Assembly (NCBI GenBank): GCA_020631075.1
Contig: JAHDHX010000005.1
Location: 1-64,000 of the forward strand
Direction of reading: 5' to 3'
Origin: Candidatus Altimarinota bacterium
Lineage (GTDB): Bacteria > Patescibacteriota > Gracilibacteria > UBA4473
DNA: 64,000 bases
The position numbers were made by a program, and so were the translations under genes. Positions 18,041 to 27,708 of the stretch are shown here, piece by piece (the stretch's first letter is position 1; each line of letters opens with the position of its first letter). The notes below the pieces were generated by a model that had not been told where the DNA came from, searched no databases, and saw only the letters and a program-made list of their open reading frames with translations.

Positions 18041-19776
18041 TGTGCACCGTTTATGCCCGATTTTTCCCCCCTCGCCAAGCTCGACCGCAGCTCCGCCGCC
18101 GCTAGTAGTCTTTTCCGCTGGTCAGCCTCACGGCGCAGCAGCGTCAGCACCGTCTTATACGCCCCTTCCAGCTGCTCCGCACTCGGCAGCGTCTCCCCCC
18201 ATTGGTTTTGCTGGTGCAGCACCAGCGCATTGACCCGCACTCCCTCCACTTCATTCATCTCTCCCCCTTGCAGCACCCGCCGCAGCAGGCTTTCTACCCC
18301 CTCATCAGTCAACAGTGGCTCCAGCTCCCCCCAGTCCACCACCCCTCGCACGGTTTCATACCCCGCCACCAGCCCCAGCAACTTCTCCTCCAGCCCATAC
18401 AGCGGCCCCTTTGTTTCTGGCACATACTTCTCCTTTCGTTGGCGTTGGTGCTTGTCTTTATACCGCGCAAACTCCTGCTCCAGCACCCCCTTCGGTCGGT
18501 TCAGCTGCTTGGCCATCGCCGTCAGATAGTGGTCATGCTCCAGCGGTCGCGGTGACCGTGACAAAAAATAAAAATACGCCTCCAAAAATTTCTGCTCCCC
18601 CTCCAGACTCCCATCCAGCAATTTTTGCCCAAACCGCACCCGAAAAAACTCCAACGCTGGCTCCCGTCCTTCTATGAGTTTCACGACCGCCCCAGGGTCA
18701 GTCTGCGCCAGCTCATCAATGTCTTTCCCCCCCGCCACCTGCACGATGTAAGGCGATAAATCTGCCCCCAGCAACATCTCCGTCGCCCGCAGTGTCGCCT
18801 TTTTGCCGGCCGCGTCCGTGTCGAAAGCCACCACCACCCGCTTCGTCCGCCGTTTGATGTGCCTGAGGTGGTCTTCCGTCAGCGCCGTTCCGCAGGTCGC
18901 CACCGCTTGGGGCACCCCCGCCCGATGGGCCGAGATCACATCAAAGTTCCCCTCCACCAGCACAATGTAATCCGCCGCCGCCACCTGCGCCCGCGCTTGG
19001 TCCAGGCCAAACAGCGTCGCCGATTTATGATACACCGCGTTCTCGGGCGAGTTTATATACTTGGCCACCTTGCCGTTCTTCCCCGTCGGCGTCCGCCCGA
19101 TGTCCCGCCCACTGAAGGCAATAATGTGCCCATTCCGCGGCTCACATATGGGTATCATCACCCGCCCCGTAAACCGATCCACCATCCGCCGATCCCCAAA
19201 CTGCCGCTCATACGCCACCCCCGAAGCCCCGATCTGCTCATGCGTGTACCCCCGTTCCAGCAGATACTTCGTCAGCCCATCTCGCGCCTCCCCCGCATAC
19301 CCCAGCCGCCATTGTTTGACCGTCTCCGCGTCAAACCCCCGCCCGTCGCGCAGGTACTCCTTGGCCACCGCACACCGCTCCAGCTCTTGTGTGAAGTACA
19401 CACACGCCGCCTCATGCAGGTCATAGATCGTCTTACGCTCCACCTTCGGCCCACTCCCCCCCTCTCCGCGCTCTTGGCCCCAGTTGTCGGGCAGGGCCAC
19501 ATTTTGCGTGTCAGCCAGCGTCTCCACCGCCTCCCGAAACGACACATTCTCCACCCGCTCCAAAAAAGAAATCACATCTCCCCCCTCCCCCAGACCAAAA
19601 TCATACCAAAACTGCTTCTCCTGCGACACACTAAAACTCGGCGTCCGCTCATTACGAAACGGACTCCGACACACCCAGTTTTTACCCCGTTTTTTCAGGT
19701 CAGACGCATACCGACGGACAACATCCACGATGTCCGTCCGATCTTTCAGGTCCATCAGCCAGCGATCATTACGCAT
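18037..19776 (-). CDS. dnaG: DNA primase, zinc ligands lost
   Basis: DnaG synthesises RNA primers at the replication fork. The 579-residue product has the N-terminal segment, the RNA polymerase domain with a TOPRIM core (VLVEGNFDVISA, FDTDAAG) and a C-terminal helicase-interaction region. The zinc-binding domain is recognisable by position (SPFRNERTPSF, then WYDFGLGEGGDVISF), but the CHCC ligands are replaced by Ser38, Arg41, Asp59 and Leu62. The start at 19776 has GGAGGTG upstream, a perfect classical Shine-Dalgarno sequence that the 16S seen here could not pair with fully. Confidence 0.93.
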   Translation of the reverse strand: MRNDRWLMDLKDRTDIVDVVRRYASDLKKRGKNWVCRSPFRNERTPSFSVSQEKQFWYDFGLGEGGDVISFLERVENVSFREAVETLADTQNVALPDNWGQERGEGGSGPKVERKTIYDLHEAACVYFTQELERCAVAKEYLRDGRGFDAETVKQWRLGYAGEARDGLTKYLLERGYTHEQIGASGVAYERQFGDRRMVDRFTGRVMIPICEPRNGHIIAFSGRDIGRTPTGKNGKVAKYINSPENAVYHKSATLFGLDQARAQVAAADYIVLVEGNFDVISAHRAGVPQAVATCGTALTEDHLRHIKRRTKRVVVAFDTDAAGKKATLRATEMLLGADLSPYIVQVAGGKDIDELAQTDPGAVVKLIEGREPALEFFRVRFGQKLLDGSLEGEQKFLEAYFYFLSRSPRPLEHDHYLTAMAKQLNRPKGVLEQEFARYKDKHQRQRKEKYVPETKGPLYGLEEKLLGLVAGYETVRGVVDWGELEPLLTDEGVESLLRRVLQGGEMNEVEGVRVNALVLHQQNQWGETLPSAEQLEGAYKTVLTLLRREADQRKRLLAAAELRSSLARGEKSGINGAQ

Positions 19777-19826
19777 TTCACCTCCATCTCTACCACACTC
19801 CCCCCCCCAGCTCAAATCCCCCCCAC

Positions 19827-19855
19827 TTGTCAAACCCCCTCCCACCTCCTATTAC
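19827..19855 (+). promoter_or_regulatory. Putative rnpB promoter
   Basis: TTGTCA and TATTAC are spaced by 17 bp, about 45 nt before the predicted 5' end of RNase P RNA. TACTAT, three bases further on, is an alternative -10 box. Confidence 0.45.
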
Positions 19856-19898
19856 TATTGCTGCTCTTTCCGCACCTCCCCCCCCAGCCAAGCTCACC

Positions 19899-20329
19899 GG
19901 CTGGGTCACCACGATCATGGCTCGCCCCCCACGGGCGCGAGAGGAAAGTCCGAGCTGGATGAATCCGCCCGAGGACGGCTCACAGCCGCTCCGTGGTCAG
20001 CGAAAGCCGATCATCGACGGGAAAGTGGCACAGAAAATATACGTCCCTCTTCGTCTTCGGACTAAAAGGGCTCCGGTGAAAAAGCGCAGCGAATGATGTC
20101 GGCGCTCCTGCGTGGCGCGAGCCCGCAGTCTAGAAGCCAAACCCCCTCGCCAGAGAAGTCGGTGGCGGTCTCGTCTGGCACTCCCTGTGCGATTCCAGGG
20201 CCAGACACCACAGACCTCCGACTGAGAGACACCAGTCAGGGCAACCACTGGGATATTACGTTAGAGAAATCATGATCCGGACGCTCGCTCTGCGAGCCCC
20301 GTACAGAACTCGGCTTACGGTGACCCGCC
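19899..20329 (+). ncRNA. rnpB: RNase P RNA (M1), type A-like
   Basis: RNase P RNA is the catalytic RNA that trims tRNA 5' leaders. The gene is recognised by the conserved GAGGAAAGTCC near the 5' end, a CAGAGAAGT-like region, ACAGAACTCGGCTTACG near the 3' end, and a P1 helix of GGGTCACC with GGTGACCC at the two termini. Length is about 430 nt, typical for bacterial RNase P RNA. Exact ends are approximate. It is convergent with the AT-rich methyltransferase gene. Confidence 0.92.
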
Positions 20330-20347
20330 CCGTGAGATAGTTACAAA

Positions 20348-21148
20348 CTATTTCTTAGCAATAGCAATCATATCCTCCGAATCTTCACTATACGACGCAC
20401 CATCCCAATCACCATAAAAATCAACGCTACCAAAGCCAGCTTTTAGACACCAATCAGACCACTCTTTTTGAGAAAAAACCCTAACTGAATACTTCTTAAC
20501 AACATTATTTATAATCCAAGCTCCATCTATACGCTTTTTTTCTGGATCATACCTATCTATCACTCTCAATATATTCCCCCTAGTGGTATTTCTTTCTTCA
20601 TCAAACTTGTACTTCCCTTCTATTACACGAGGAATATTAACATCAGTATGCATCAAAAATTCGCCTCCCTTCTCTAAAAGATCATAAAAATTTTTCAAAC
20701 TCTTAAAATTGTCTTCATCTGATTCAAAAAAACCAAATGAATAGAACATATTAATTGCCTTAGTAAATTTTTCAGAATCATCTTCTGGTTGATAATCCAA
20801 CATACTCCCTACTTTAAATCGATCACTCAAACCTGCTTCAGAGCTAGCATTTATAGCCTTTGATAAATGTACCTCATTTATATCAACCCCGAGAACATCA
20901 TACCCTTTTTCTAGAAGCTTAAGTGAGTGCCTTCCATACCCACAAGGAAGATCAATTATGCGGTCTTCTTTTACAAGTTTTAATAAATTTTCAAGACCAG
21001 CTACTTCAACGCTTGTTCTTTCTTCTAAATTTTGATCTAATTCCAAGTATCCTTCTTGAGAATCATCACCTTCCATGTAGTGTTCACCAAAAAAATTATA
21101 ATCTGGCTTCCACCAGTCTTTCGGTATGTTCTTTAAATAATCTTTCAT
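20348..21148 (-). CDS. SAM-dependent methyltransferase, AT-rich
   Basis: The product is a 266-aa class I methyltransferase. Motif I is IIDLPCGYGRHSLKLLEKGY, followed by VLGVDINEVHLSKA; the core ends with a GGEFLMHT-type strand. The substrate is unknown. The gene is strongly AT-rich compared with rnpB and the rmlD-like gene on either side, a sign of foreign origin. TATAAA lies 7 nt before its ATG, consistent with a leaderless transcript. Confidence 0.8.
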   Translation of the reverse strand: MKDYLKNIPKDWWKPDYNFFGEHYMEGDDSQEGYLELDQNLEERTSVEVAGLENLLKLVKEDRIIDLPCGYGRHSLKLLEKGYDVLGVDINEVHLSKAINASSEAGLSDRFKVGSMLDYQPEDDSEKFTKAINMFYSFGFFESDEDNFKSLKNFYDLLEKGGEFLMHTDVNIPRVIEGKYKFDEERNTTRGNILRVIDRYDPEKKRIDGAWIINNVVKKYSVRVFSQKEWSDWCLKAGFGSVDFYGDWDGASYSEDSEDMIAIAKK

Positions 21149-21189
21149 CTAGATTTTTATAATTATAAATTTAAAATAATCAAGAAAAA

Positions 21190-22137
21190 ATGACCCCTAC
21201 CTATCACATCCTCGGCTCCACTGGTCTGCTGGGCTCCGCCTGGGTTCGCTTTTTCCAGCAGCACGGCCTGCCCTTTGTGGCCCACACCCGCCACACTTGG
21301 CCCCTCACCCAGCCCCAGCACTGGCCCACGGTCACGGCCGCCGACACGCTGCTCCACTGCGCCGCCTACACCCGGGTTGACGCCGCCCAGTCCCACCCCA
21401 CCACCTGCTTCGCGGTCAACACCCACCCGCTCCCACACCTACTCGCCCTCCCCAGTCGGCTCATCCACTTCTCGACTGACTACGTCTTCCACAGCCCCGA
21501 CCCCACCCAGCCCCTGACCGAGTCCACCCCCCGCGCTCCGCTCAGCCAGCTCGGGGTCTACGCCCAGTCCAAAGCCCGCGCCGAAACCCACCTCGAAGCC
21601 GCTCCCCACGACCGCTGGTGTAATGTCCGCCTCGGCTGGCTGCTCGCCCCCTTGTCCAACCCCCACCCCACCTTTTTTCACAAACTCGCCCAACGCACCC
21701 ATTCTCAAAAACTTTTACACATCGTCGACGACCAGTTCGGCCGCCCCACTTTCGTCACTGACCTCATCACTTGGGTCTGGCAGCACCTTCTCGCCCCCGT
21801 TCACCCCTACCCGCTTCCCCCCTCCCTCCCCCCTGTGCATATCCCCCCCCCACCTCATTCCACCCCCGCGCCCCTCTCGGGCCACTTTCACGCCGTCCCA
21901 CAGGGCCCACTCACCACGTGGTTCCACCTGGCCCAACAGTTCCAGTCCCTGCTCCAGTCCCCCCCCACCCCGCTCCCTGACTCCCTCCGCCCCCTTTCCC
22001 ACATTCCCCTCTACCCCGTTTCCACAACCCACTTCGCCGCCCCGGCTCCCCGCCCTCGGGCCGCCAACCTCGTCAGCACCCGTCTGTTAGGCCATCTCCC
22101 CCCCTGGCCCGACCGCCTCTCTGCCCTCCTCGCATAG
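21190..22137 (+). CDS. rmlD: RmlD-like dTDP-4-dehydrorhamnose reductase
   Basis: This extended short-chain dehydrogenase (315 aa) reduces dTDP-4-keto-sugars for surface polysaccharide. The NAD(P)-binding Rossmann motif is GSTGLLGSAW, the STDYVF segment follows, and the catalytic pair is in VYAQSKARAE (YxxxK). The C-terminal third is Pro- and His-rich, more so than usual, probably because of strong C bias on this strand. The other rml genes are not in the window. Assignment to RmlD rather than another SDR reductase is by overall pattern. Confidence 0.8.
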   Translation: MTPTYHILGSTGLLGSAWVRFFQQHGLPFVAHTRHTWPLTQPQHWPTVTAADTLLHCAAYTRVDAAQSHPTTCFAVNTHPLPHLLALPSRLIHFSTDYVFHSPDPTQPLTESTPRAPLSQLGVYAQSKARAETHLEAAPHDRWCNVRLGWLLAPLSNPHPTFFHKLAQRTHSQKLLHIVDDQFGRPTFVTDLITWVWQHLLAPVHPYPLPPSLPPVHIPPPPHSTPAPLSGHFHAVPQGPLTTWFHLAQQFQSLLQSPPTPLPDSLRPLSHIPLYPVSTTHFAAPAPRPRAANLVSTRLLGHLPPWPDRLSALLA

Positions 22138-22544
22138 CCCCACCCCTTTTCGTGCATATCCCCCCGCCCCCTCCTTCCGACTGTCAACCAATTTACTTTC
22201 CCACACCCCTCCTAACCGTTTCCCCCCCTAACTCACATTTTTCTCACCCCCTTCTACTGCGGCTACTGCGACCTTTTGTGCATATTTCCTGCATATCTTT
22301 CCCCTTCCCCATGGTCGTAAGGGGTCTCTCACCTTTCCCACATCCTACTACTACGTACTACTTATTTTTTAAATTTTCAGACATCCATTCACAGACAGGC
22401 AAAACTCAAACCTGCAAAACCCCATCTCTCCTTTTCCCCTTTGTCTCTTTTCTTTCAATTTTTGCCCTCTTCCTGTTTTTTCCCTTTTCCTTTTTCCCCG
22501 CTCTTCGCTAGCCCTTCCGCCCCCTACGCGCTACATTCCGCTTG
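22138..22544 (+). other. Pyrimidine-rich intergenic region before ileS
   Basis: This 400-bp stretch has no convincing ORF on either strand. The plus strand is dominated by C and T (runs such as CCCCTTTGTCTCTTTTC) and includes the octamer GTGCATAT twice, a third copy lying in the end of the rmlD-like gene. No terminator, riboswitch or T-box could be recognised. It is the longest leader region next to an aminoacyl-tRNA synthetase in the window. Confidence 0.5.
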
Positions 22545-25500
22545 ATGTTCCTCCCCTTCGACCCCGCCGTCTCCACCCCCGAGCGTGAGCAAGCCCGCGC
22601 CGCCCACTGGCGCACCCAGTCCACCTTCCACCGCTCCGTCCGCTCTCGCCACCCCCACTCCCCCTTCCACTTCTTTGACGGCCCGCCCTTCGCCACTGGT
22701 CTCCCACACTACGGCCACATCCTCGCTGGCACCATCAAAGACGTCATCCCCCGCTTCCGCACCATGCAGGGCTACCGCGTCGACCGCCAGTTCGGCTGGG
22801 ACTGCCACGGCGTCCCCGTCGAGTACCAAGTCGAAAAAGAACACCAGATCGGCGGCAAACCAGGCATCGAAGCCCTCGGCATCGACACCTTCAACGAACT
22901 CTGCCGCGACATCGTCCTCCGCTGCGCCAGCGACTGGCGCGCCACCGTCGACCGCATGGGTCGCTTCATCGACACCCACGACGACTACAAAACCATGCAA
23001 CCCCAATTCATGGAATCCGTCTGGTGGGTCTTTGGCCAGCTCTGGGCCAAGGGCCTCATCTACGAAGGCTACAAAGTCGTCGCTTACAGCCCCACGCTCG
23101 GCTCCCCCCTGTCCAACTTCGAAGCCAACCTCAACTACGCCGACATCGACGACCCCGCCGTCACGGTCTCCTTCCCCTTCCCCGACGGCACCCACGCCCT
23201 CGCCTGGACCACCACCCCCTGGACCCTCCCCGCCAATGTCGGCCTCGGCTTCGGGCGCGACCTCCCCTACGCCCTGGTTGACCACGACGGCACCCACTAC
23301 TGGGTCGCCCAGGCCGCGGTCGAACGCCTCTTTGGCCCCGACGCCACTATCCTCCGCACCCAGCTCGGTCACCAGTTCCTCGGCCAGCGCTATACCCCCC
23401 TCTTTGACTTCTATGACGACGGCACCGAGCAACGCTTTATCTGCATCCACGACGACGGCGACTACGTCTCCACCGACGCCGGCACGGGTATCGTCCACTT
23501 TGCCCCCACCTTCGGGGCCGAAGACGACGACATCTGCCGCCCCCACAACCTCTACGGCGTCATGCCCATCGACGAGTCTGGTTACTTCAACTCTGACATC
23601 CCCCCCCTCAGCGGGCAGTACTTCCGCCACGACCCCAAAGTCGACGGCTCAAAAGACAATAACGCCAACGCCTGGGTGATTAACACCCTCAAAACCTCAG
23701 GCCGCCTCTTTCGGCGTGAGCAAATCCGCCACAGCTACCCACACTGCTGGCGGACTGACGCCGCCTTGATGTACCGCGCCATCAACACCTGGTACGTCGA
23801 CATCCAAACCCTTAAACCCACCCTGCTCGAGCAAGCCCAAAATATCAACTGGGTCCCCTCCCACCTCAAAGACGGCCGCTTCGGCAAAGGCCTCGAAGGC
23901 GCCCCCGACTGGGCCATCAGCCGCAACCGCTACTGGGGCACCCCCATCCCCATCTGGCGCTGCGACCAGACAGGCCATATCGAGGTCATCACCTCCATCG
24001 CCCAGCTCGAGTCCCGCTGCGGCCAAACCGTCACCGACCTCCACCGCCACTTCATCGACCACCTCACCTGGCCCAGCCCCAGCGGGGGCACCATGCGCCG
24101 CATCCCCGAGGTACTCGACTGCTGGTTTGAGTCAGGCTCCATGCCCTACGCCTCCCAGCACTACCCCTTCCGCTGCCTACAGGGCCTCAAAAACCGCTAC
24201 GTCCTCATCCGCCACGGCCAAGCGACTAATAACACCCAACGCGTCGAAGCCTCCTCCCCCACCACCCAGGCCCAGCACCCGTTGACCGAGCTCGGGTTCG
24301 AGCAAGCCCAGACATTGGTTGACCAGGGATTTACCGCCGACATCATCGTCAGCTCCCCCTACCTCCGCACGCACCAGACCGCCACCGTGCTCAGCCAAGA
24401 CGGCCGCATCCCGCTCACCACCGACGACCGTCTGGTTGAGATTGATTCTGGCCAGCTCGACGGCCAGTCCTACGACGTCGTCAAGGCCCACATCGCCCAG
24501 CACTCCATCGTCAGCCAGCCCTTCCCCGACGGCGAATCCATCCAGCAGTGCCAGCGCCGTGTCACGGCCGTCATCCACGACCTCGAATCCCAGCACGAAG
24601 GCAAAACCATCGCCATCGTCTCCCACGCCACCCCCCTACATTGTATTATTGATTGGTACAACGACACCCCCACCAAGTGGTGGGGCAGCGACCTCATTGA
24701 CAATTGTACCCCCATTGACCTCCGCCAAAACCCCTACCGCGACTTCCCCGCCGCCGACTTCATCGCCGAAGGCCTCGACCAAACTCGCTGCTGGTTCTAC
24801 AACCTCCACGTCCTCGGCTGCGCCCTCTTCGGCAAAAACATCTACAAAAACGTCATCACCAACGGCATCGTCTTGGCGGCCGACGGGGCCAAGATGTCCA
24901 AATCCAAACAAAACTACCCCGACCCCAACGACATCTTCGCCCAATACGGCGCCGACGCCGTGCGACTCTACCTCCTCAGTTCCCCCGTCGTCCGTGGTGA
25001 GAATTTCCGCTTCGCCGAGTCAGGCGTACAGGAAGTCTTAAAATCCATCCTCCTCCCGCTGCAAAACGCCTACAAATTCTTCAGCACCTACGCCAATATC
25101 GACGGCTGGTCCCCCCACTCGCTTACCGTCGTGCGCCACGGCGAGGCCCAGCACAACGTCGCTGGCATCTACAGCGGACTGACAGACACCCCGCACGAGC
25201 TCACCGACGAGGGCATCGCCCAGGTCAAAGCCACCGCGCAGCAGCTCCGTACCCCCGACCTCATCATCGCCTCCCCGCTGGTGCGCACCCGACAGACCGC
25301 CCAGCTTCTGGCGGATGAGCTAAAATACAGCGGCGAAATCATCTTTGACGACCGCCTCCGCGAAGCCGACTTCGGCGACCTCGAAGGCCAACCCTATATG
25401 CAGTACCGCGAACGCCTCGCCCACCCCACGGCCGAGCGCCCCGAGTCCATCGCTGCTCGCACCGCCGACTTCTACCACAGCCTGGCCGTTGACTACCCCG

Positions 25501-26699
25501 ACCGTGACATCCTCGTCGTTGGCCACGGCGACACCGTCCGCGGGGTCAAGGTCGCCCACTACCGCTTGTACGACTTCTACCGCGTATCTCTCACCGCCAC
25601 GGGCCAGCACACCGTGCTCTACCCCGCTCCACCCGCCTCGGCCAACCCCCTCGACCAGTGGATCCTCTCCGCGCTCGAGTCCCTCACCTTGCACGTCACC
25701 ACCCAGCTGGAGTCTTACCAGCTCGACACCGCCCTCAAACCCCTCGCCGCCTTCATCGACGACCTGACTAACTGGTACATCCGCCGCTCCCGCCGTCGGT
25801 TCTGGGCCCACGGACTCAACCCCGACAAAGTCTCCGCCTACCAGACCCTCCACCACGTGCTTTACCGCCTCACGCACCTGCTGGCGCCATTTGCACCCTT
25901 CTTGTCGGACGACCTCTTTCTCCGTCTCGGCGGGCACGACTCCGTCCACCTGCAGATGTTCCCCGTCGCCGACCAGTCACGGGTCAACCCCTTGCTTGAA
26001 CAGCGCGTCTCCCTCATGCGGGAGGTCGTCGGCCTCGCCGCAGGCATCCGTGCCCGCGCGGGCGTGCGCTTGCGCCAGCCACTCCCATTGTTGCAGTTCG
26101 CCCTCACCCAGCCGCTTGACCTCGACCTCGACGTCATCGCCGCCGAAGCCAACGTCAAAGACATCCAAGTCCTCGACTCAGTCGACGGCCTCGCGACCGA
26201 GATCGTCAAAGTCAACGCCAAAAAAGTCGGCAAAAAGTTCGGCAAAAAAACCCAAACCCTCATTCAGGCTGGCAAGTCAGGCGACTTCACCCGCCACCCC
26301 GACGGCACGCTCACCATTGCGGGCGAAACCATCATGCCCGATGAGTACGACCGCGCCTTTCTCACCGCTGAAGGGGTCGAAGCCGCCTCCACCCACCGCC
26401 TCATCGTCCTGCTTGACACCACCCTCACCCCCGCGCTCGAGCGTGAAGGCCTCGCGCGTGACTTCATCCGCACCGTGCAGGACCTCCGCAAGTCCAGCCA
26501 CTTCGCCGTCGAGGACCACATCACTCTCCACTGCCACACCACCGACGACACCCTCACCCAGATGTTATCTGAGCAGTCCGCCCTCATCCAGTCCGAAACC
26601 CTCGCCGACCAGCTCACCATCCTCAGTGATCCCCCCGCAGACGCCCACACCGTCACTTTGGCCGAGGGAATTATTTCATTGTCGGTTTCTCAGGTTTAA
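22545..26699 (+). CDS. ileS: Isoleucine--tRNA ligase with two histidine-phosphatase inserts
   Basis: This 1384-residue product is several hundred residues longer than normal IleRS. The synthetase parts are complete: PHYGHILAG (HIGH motif) near residue 54, the CP1 editing domain with WTTTPWTLPAN and GTGIVHFAPTFG, the core ESGSMPYAS, KMSKS near 783, and an anticodon-binding region. A first insert (about 547-730) has RHG (556-558), SSPYLRTHQTA, EIDSGQLDG and SHATP. A second (about 858-1030) has RHG (864-866), SPLVRTRQTA, EADFGDLEG and GHGDTV. Both keep the catalytic histidine-phosphatase residues, so both could be active. The first lies within the catalytic Rossmann core, the second between core and anticodon domain. 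A zinc finger at the C-terminus is absent. ATG 22545 is preferred over the TTG in the track. Confidence 0.95.
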   Translation: MFLPFDPAVSTPEREQARAAHWRTQSTFHRSVRSRHPHSPFHFFDGPPFATGLPHYGHILAGTIKDVIPRFRTMQGYRVDRQFGWDCHGVPVEYQVEKEHQIGGKPGIEALGIDTFNELCRDIVLRCASDWRATVDRMGRFIDTHDDYKTMQPQFMESVWWVFGQLWAKGLIYEGYKVVAYSPTLGSPLSNFEANLNYADIDDPAVTVSFPFPDGTHALAWTTTPWTLPANVGLGFGRDLPYALVDHDGTHYWVAQAAVERLFGPDATILRTQLGHQFLGQRYTPLFDFYDDGTEQRFICIHDDGDYVSTDAGTGIVHFAPTFGAEDDDICRPHNLYGVMPIDESGYFNSDIPPLSGQYFRHDPKVDGSKDNNANAWVINTLKTSGRLFRREQIRHSYPHCWRTDAALMYRAINTWYVDIQTLKPTLLEQAQNINWVPSHLKDGRFGKGLEGAPDWAISRNRYWGTPIPIWRCDQTGHIEVITSIAQLESRCGQTVTDLHRHFIDHLTWPSPSGGTMRRIPEVLDCWFESGSMPYASQHYPFRCLQGLKNRYVLIRHGQATNNTQRVEASSPTTQAQHPLTELGFEQAQTLVDQGFTADIIVSSPYLRTHQTATVLSQDGRIPLTTDDRLVEIDSGQLDGQSYDVVKAHIAQHSIVSQPFPDGESIQQCQRRVTAVIHDLESQHEGKTIAIVSHATPLHCIIDWYNDTPTKWWGSDLIDNCTPIDLRQNPYRDFPAADFIAEGLDQTRCWFYNLHVLGCALFGKNIYKNVITNGIVLAADGAKMSKSKQNYPDPNDIFAQYGADAVRLYLLSSPVVRGENFRFAESGVQEVLKSILLPLQNAYKFFSTYANIDGWSPHSLTVVRHGEAQHNVAGIYSGLTDTPHELTDEGIAQVKATAQQLRTPDLIIASPLVRTRQTAQLLADELKYSGEIIFDDRLREADFGDLEGQPYMQYRERLAHPTAERPESIAARTADFYHSLAVDYPDRDILVVGHGDTVRGVKVAHYRLYDFYRVSLTATGQHTVLYPAPPASANPLDQWILSALESLTLHVTTQLESYQLDTALKPLAAFIDDLTNWYIRRSRRRFWAHGLNPDKVSAYQTLHHVLYRLTHLLAPFAPFLSDDLFLRLGGHDSVHLQMFPVADQSRVNPLLEQRVSLMREVVGLAAGIRARAGVRLRQPLPLLQFALTQPLDLDLDVIAAEANVKDIQVLDSVDGLATEIVKVNAKKVGKKFGKKTQTLIQAGKSGDFTRHPDGTLTIAGETIMPDEYDRAFLTAEGVEAASTHRLIVLLDTTLTPALEREGLARDFIRTVQDLRKSSHFAVEDHITLHCHTTDDTLTQMLSEQSALIQSETLADQLTILSDPPADAHTVTLAEGIISLSVSQV

Positions 26700-26766
26700 T
26701 CTACAAAATACTTTTAATTTAAACAGCAATGCAATAGGATAAATATTGAAAAATATTTTCCAAATC

Positions 26767-27672
26767 ATGTCACCAAAAGAAACGAATCAACCCATTACCC
26801 TAGATCAAATCGCTGAGAATCCACCTCAGATAGAGGTTGAAATTCGCAATATGGAAACCTTGTGGTACTTCATGCAAAACGTAGAAAAATATCACACAAA
26901 AGATTGTCTTCATTCTGGATATTTCAACTCGAACACTGGCGAATATCCCTCAATTTTTAGTGAAAATGATCTAATTAAAGAATACTACTTCTATAAACAA
27001 AATTCACTTGAAAGTAGTGATCAAAACAAATGGAAAGTAGTAATCCCAGTTAAGCTTAGTGAAAAGAAAAAAGTTGCTGGATTTCGTGAATTTGAAGGTA
27101 AAATTTCTTTGGAACTATATAACACACCACAAAGTACATCACTTCAAGATACAATAGAGCTACTACATAAATTATTTCCTAAAGACGAAGGATTTGAATT
27201 ACAACTTGATGATGGATATCCTGATTATCTTGATTATTTCAGTGTACACAAAGAGATTCAAGACAAATCTAGAATTAAGGAAAAAAGGAATATTATTAAA
27301 GATAATATGATAGCAAATAAATTAATAAAAAAAGGTGAAGACACAGAAAAAAAACTAAATGAATTAATGTATACATATAAACTGAGAGATAATTTTGAAA
27401 ACGTTGGTACAATAGACCTTTTTACTCCGTCTCTTTCATTCGTTATGCAAGAAGGCTGTCCCGAATCTCTTACGAAAAAATTTGAAGAAATAATACAGAA
27501 CTTAAGTTTACTATTATCCCTTGCTCGGGCCAACTTCCCTGAAGTCGCTATCCCTATTCCACAAAAAATAATCATTGACCCTCTTCAGCATTTGGGAAGA
27601 AAAGAACAGCAGTTTATCCGCGACTGGGTAAAAGCTGACACCGAAAAAGTACTTGTCAATACTGAGAAGTAG
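26767..27672 (+). CDS. Hypothetical protein, AT-rich orphan (301 aa)
   Basis: I do not recognise a family. The product is soluble and strongly charged, rich in Lys, Glu, Asn and Ile, with helices throughout and no signal peptide. The ATG at 26767 is preferred; the ORF track starts at a TTG 21 nt upstream. TATTTT lies about 7 nt before the ATG. The gene is AT-rich between GC-rich ileS and rpoC. It is an inserted neighbour where rpoB is normally found. Confidence 0.7.
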   Translation: MSPKETNQPITLDQIAENPPQIEVEIRNMETLWYFMQNVEKYHTKDCLHSGYFNSNTGEYPSIFSENDLIKEYYFYKQNSLESSDQNKWKVVIPVKLSEKKKVAGFREFEGKISLELYNTPQSTSLQDTIELLHKLFPKDEGFELQLDDGYPDYLDYFSVHKEIQDKSRIKEKRNIIKDNMIANKLIKKGEDTEKKLNELMYTYKLRDNFENVGTIDLFTPSLSFVMQEGCPESLTKKFEEIIQNLSLLLSLARANFPEVAIPIPQKIIIDPLQHLGRKEQQFIRDWVKADTEKVLVNTEK

Positions 27673-27708
27673 CTTTTCCCACCACGTCAAACAATACACC
27701 GACATAAT

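Noticed and set aside
18037-19800. GGAGGTG before dnaG as proof of normal SD use
   Set aside because: It is one case among dozens of genes without such a site, and the 16S tail seen here cannot pair with it fully; it may be chance.
22278-22310. GTGCATAT octamers as DnaA boxes
   Set aside because: They lack the TTATNCACA match (GTGCATAT instead of TGTGNATAA) and occur singly in a C/T-rich setting.
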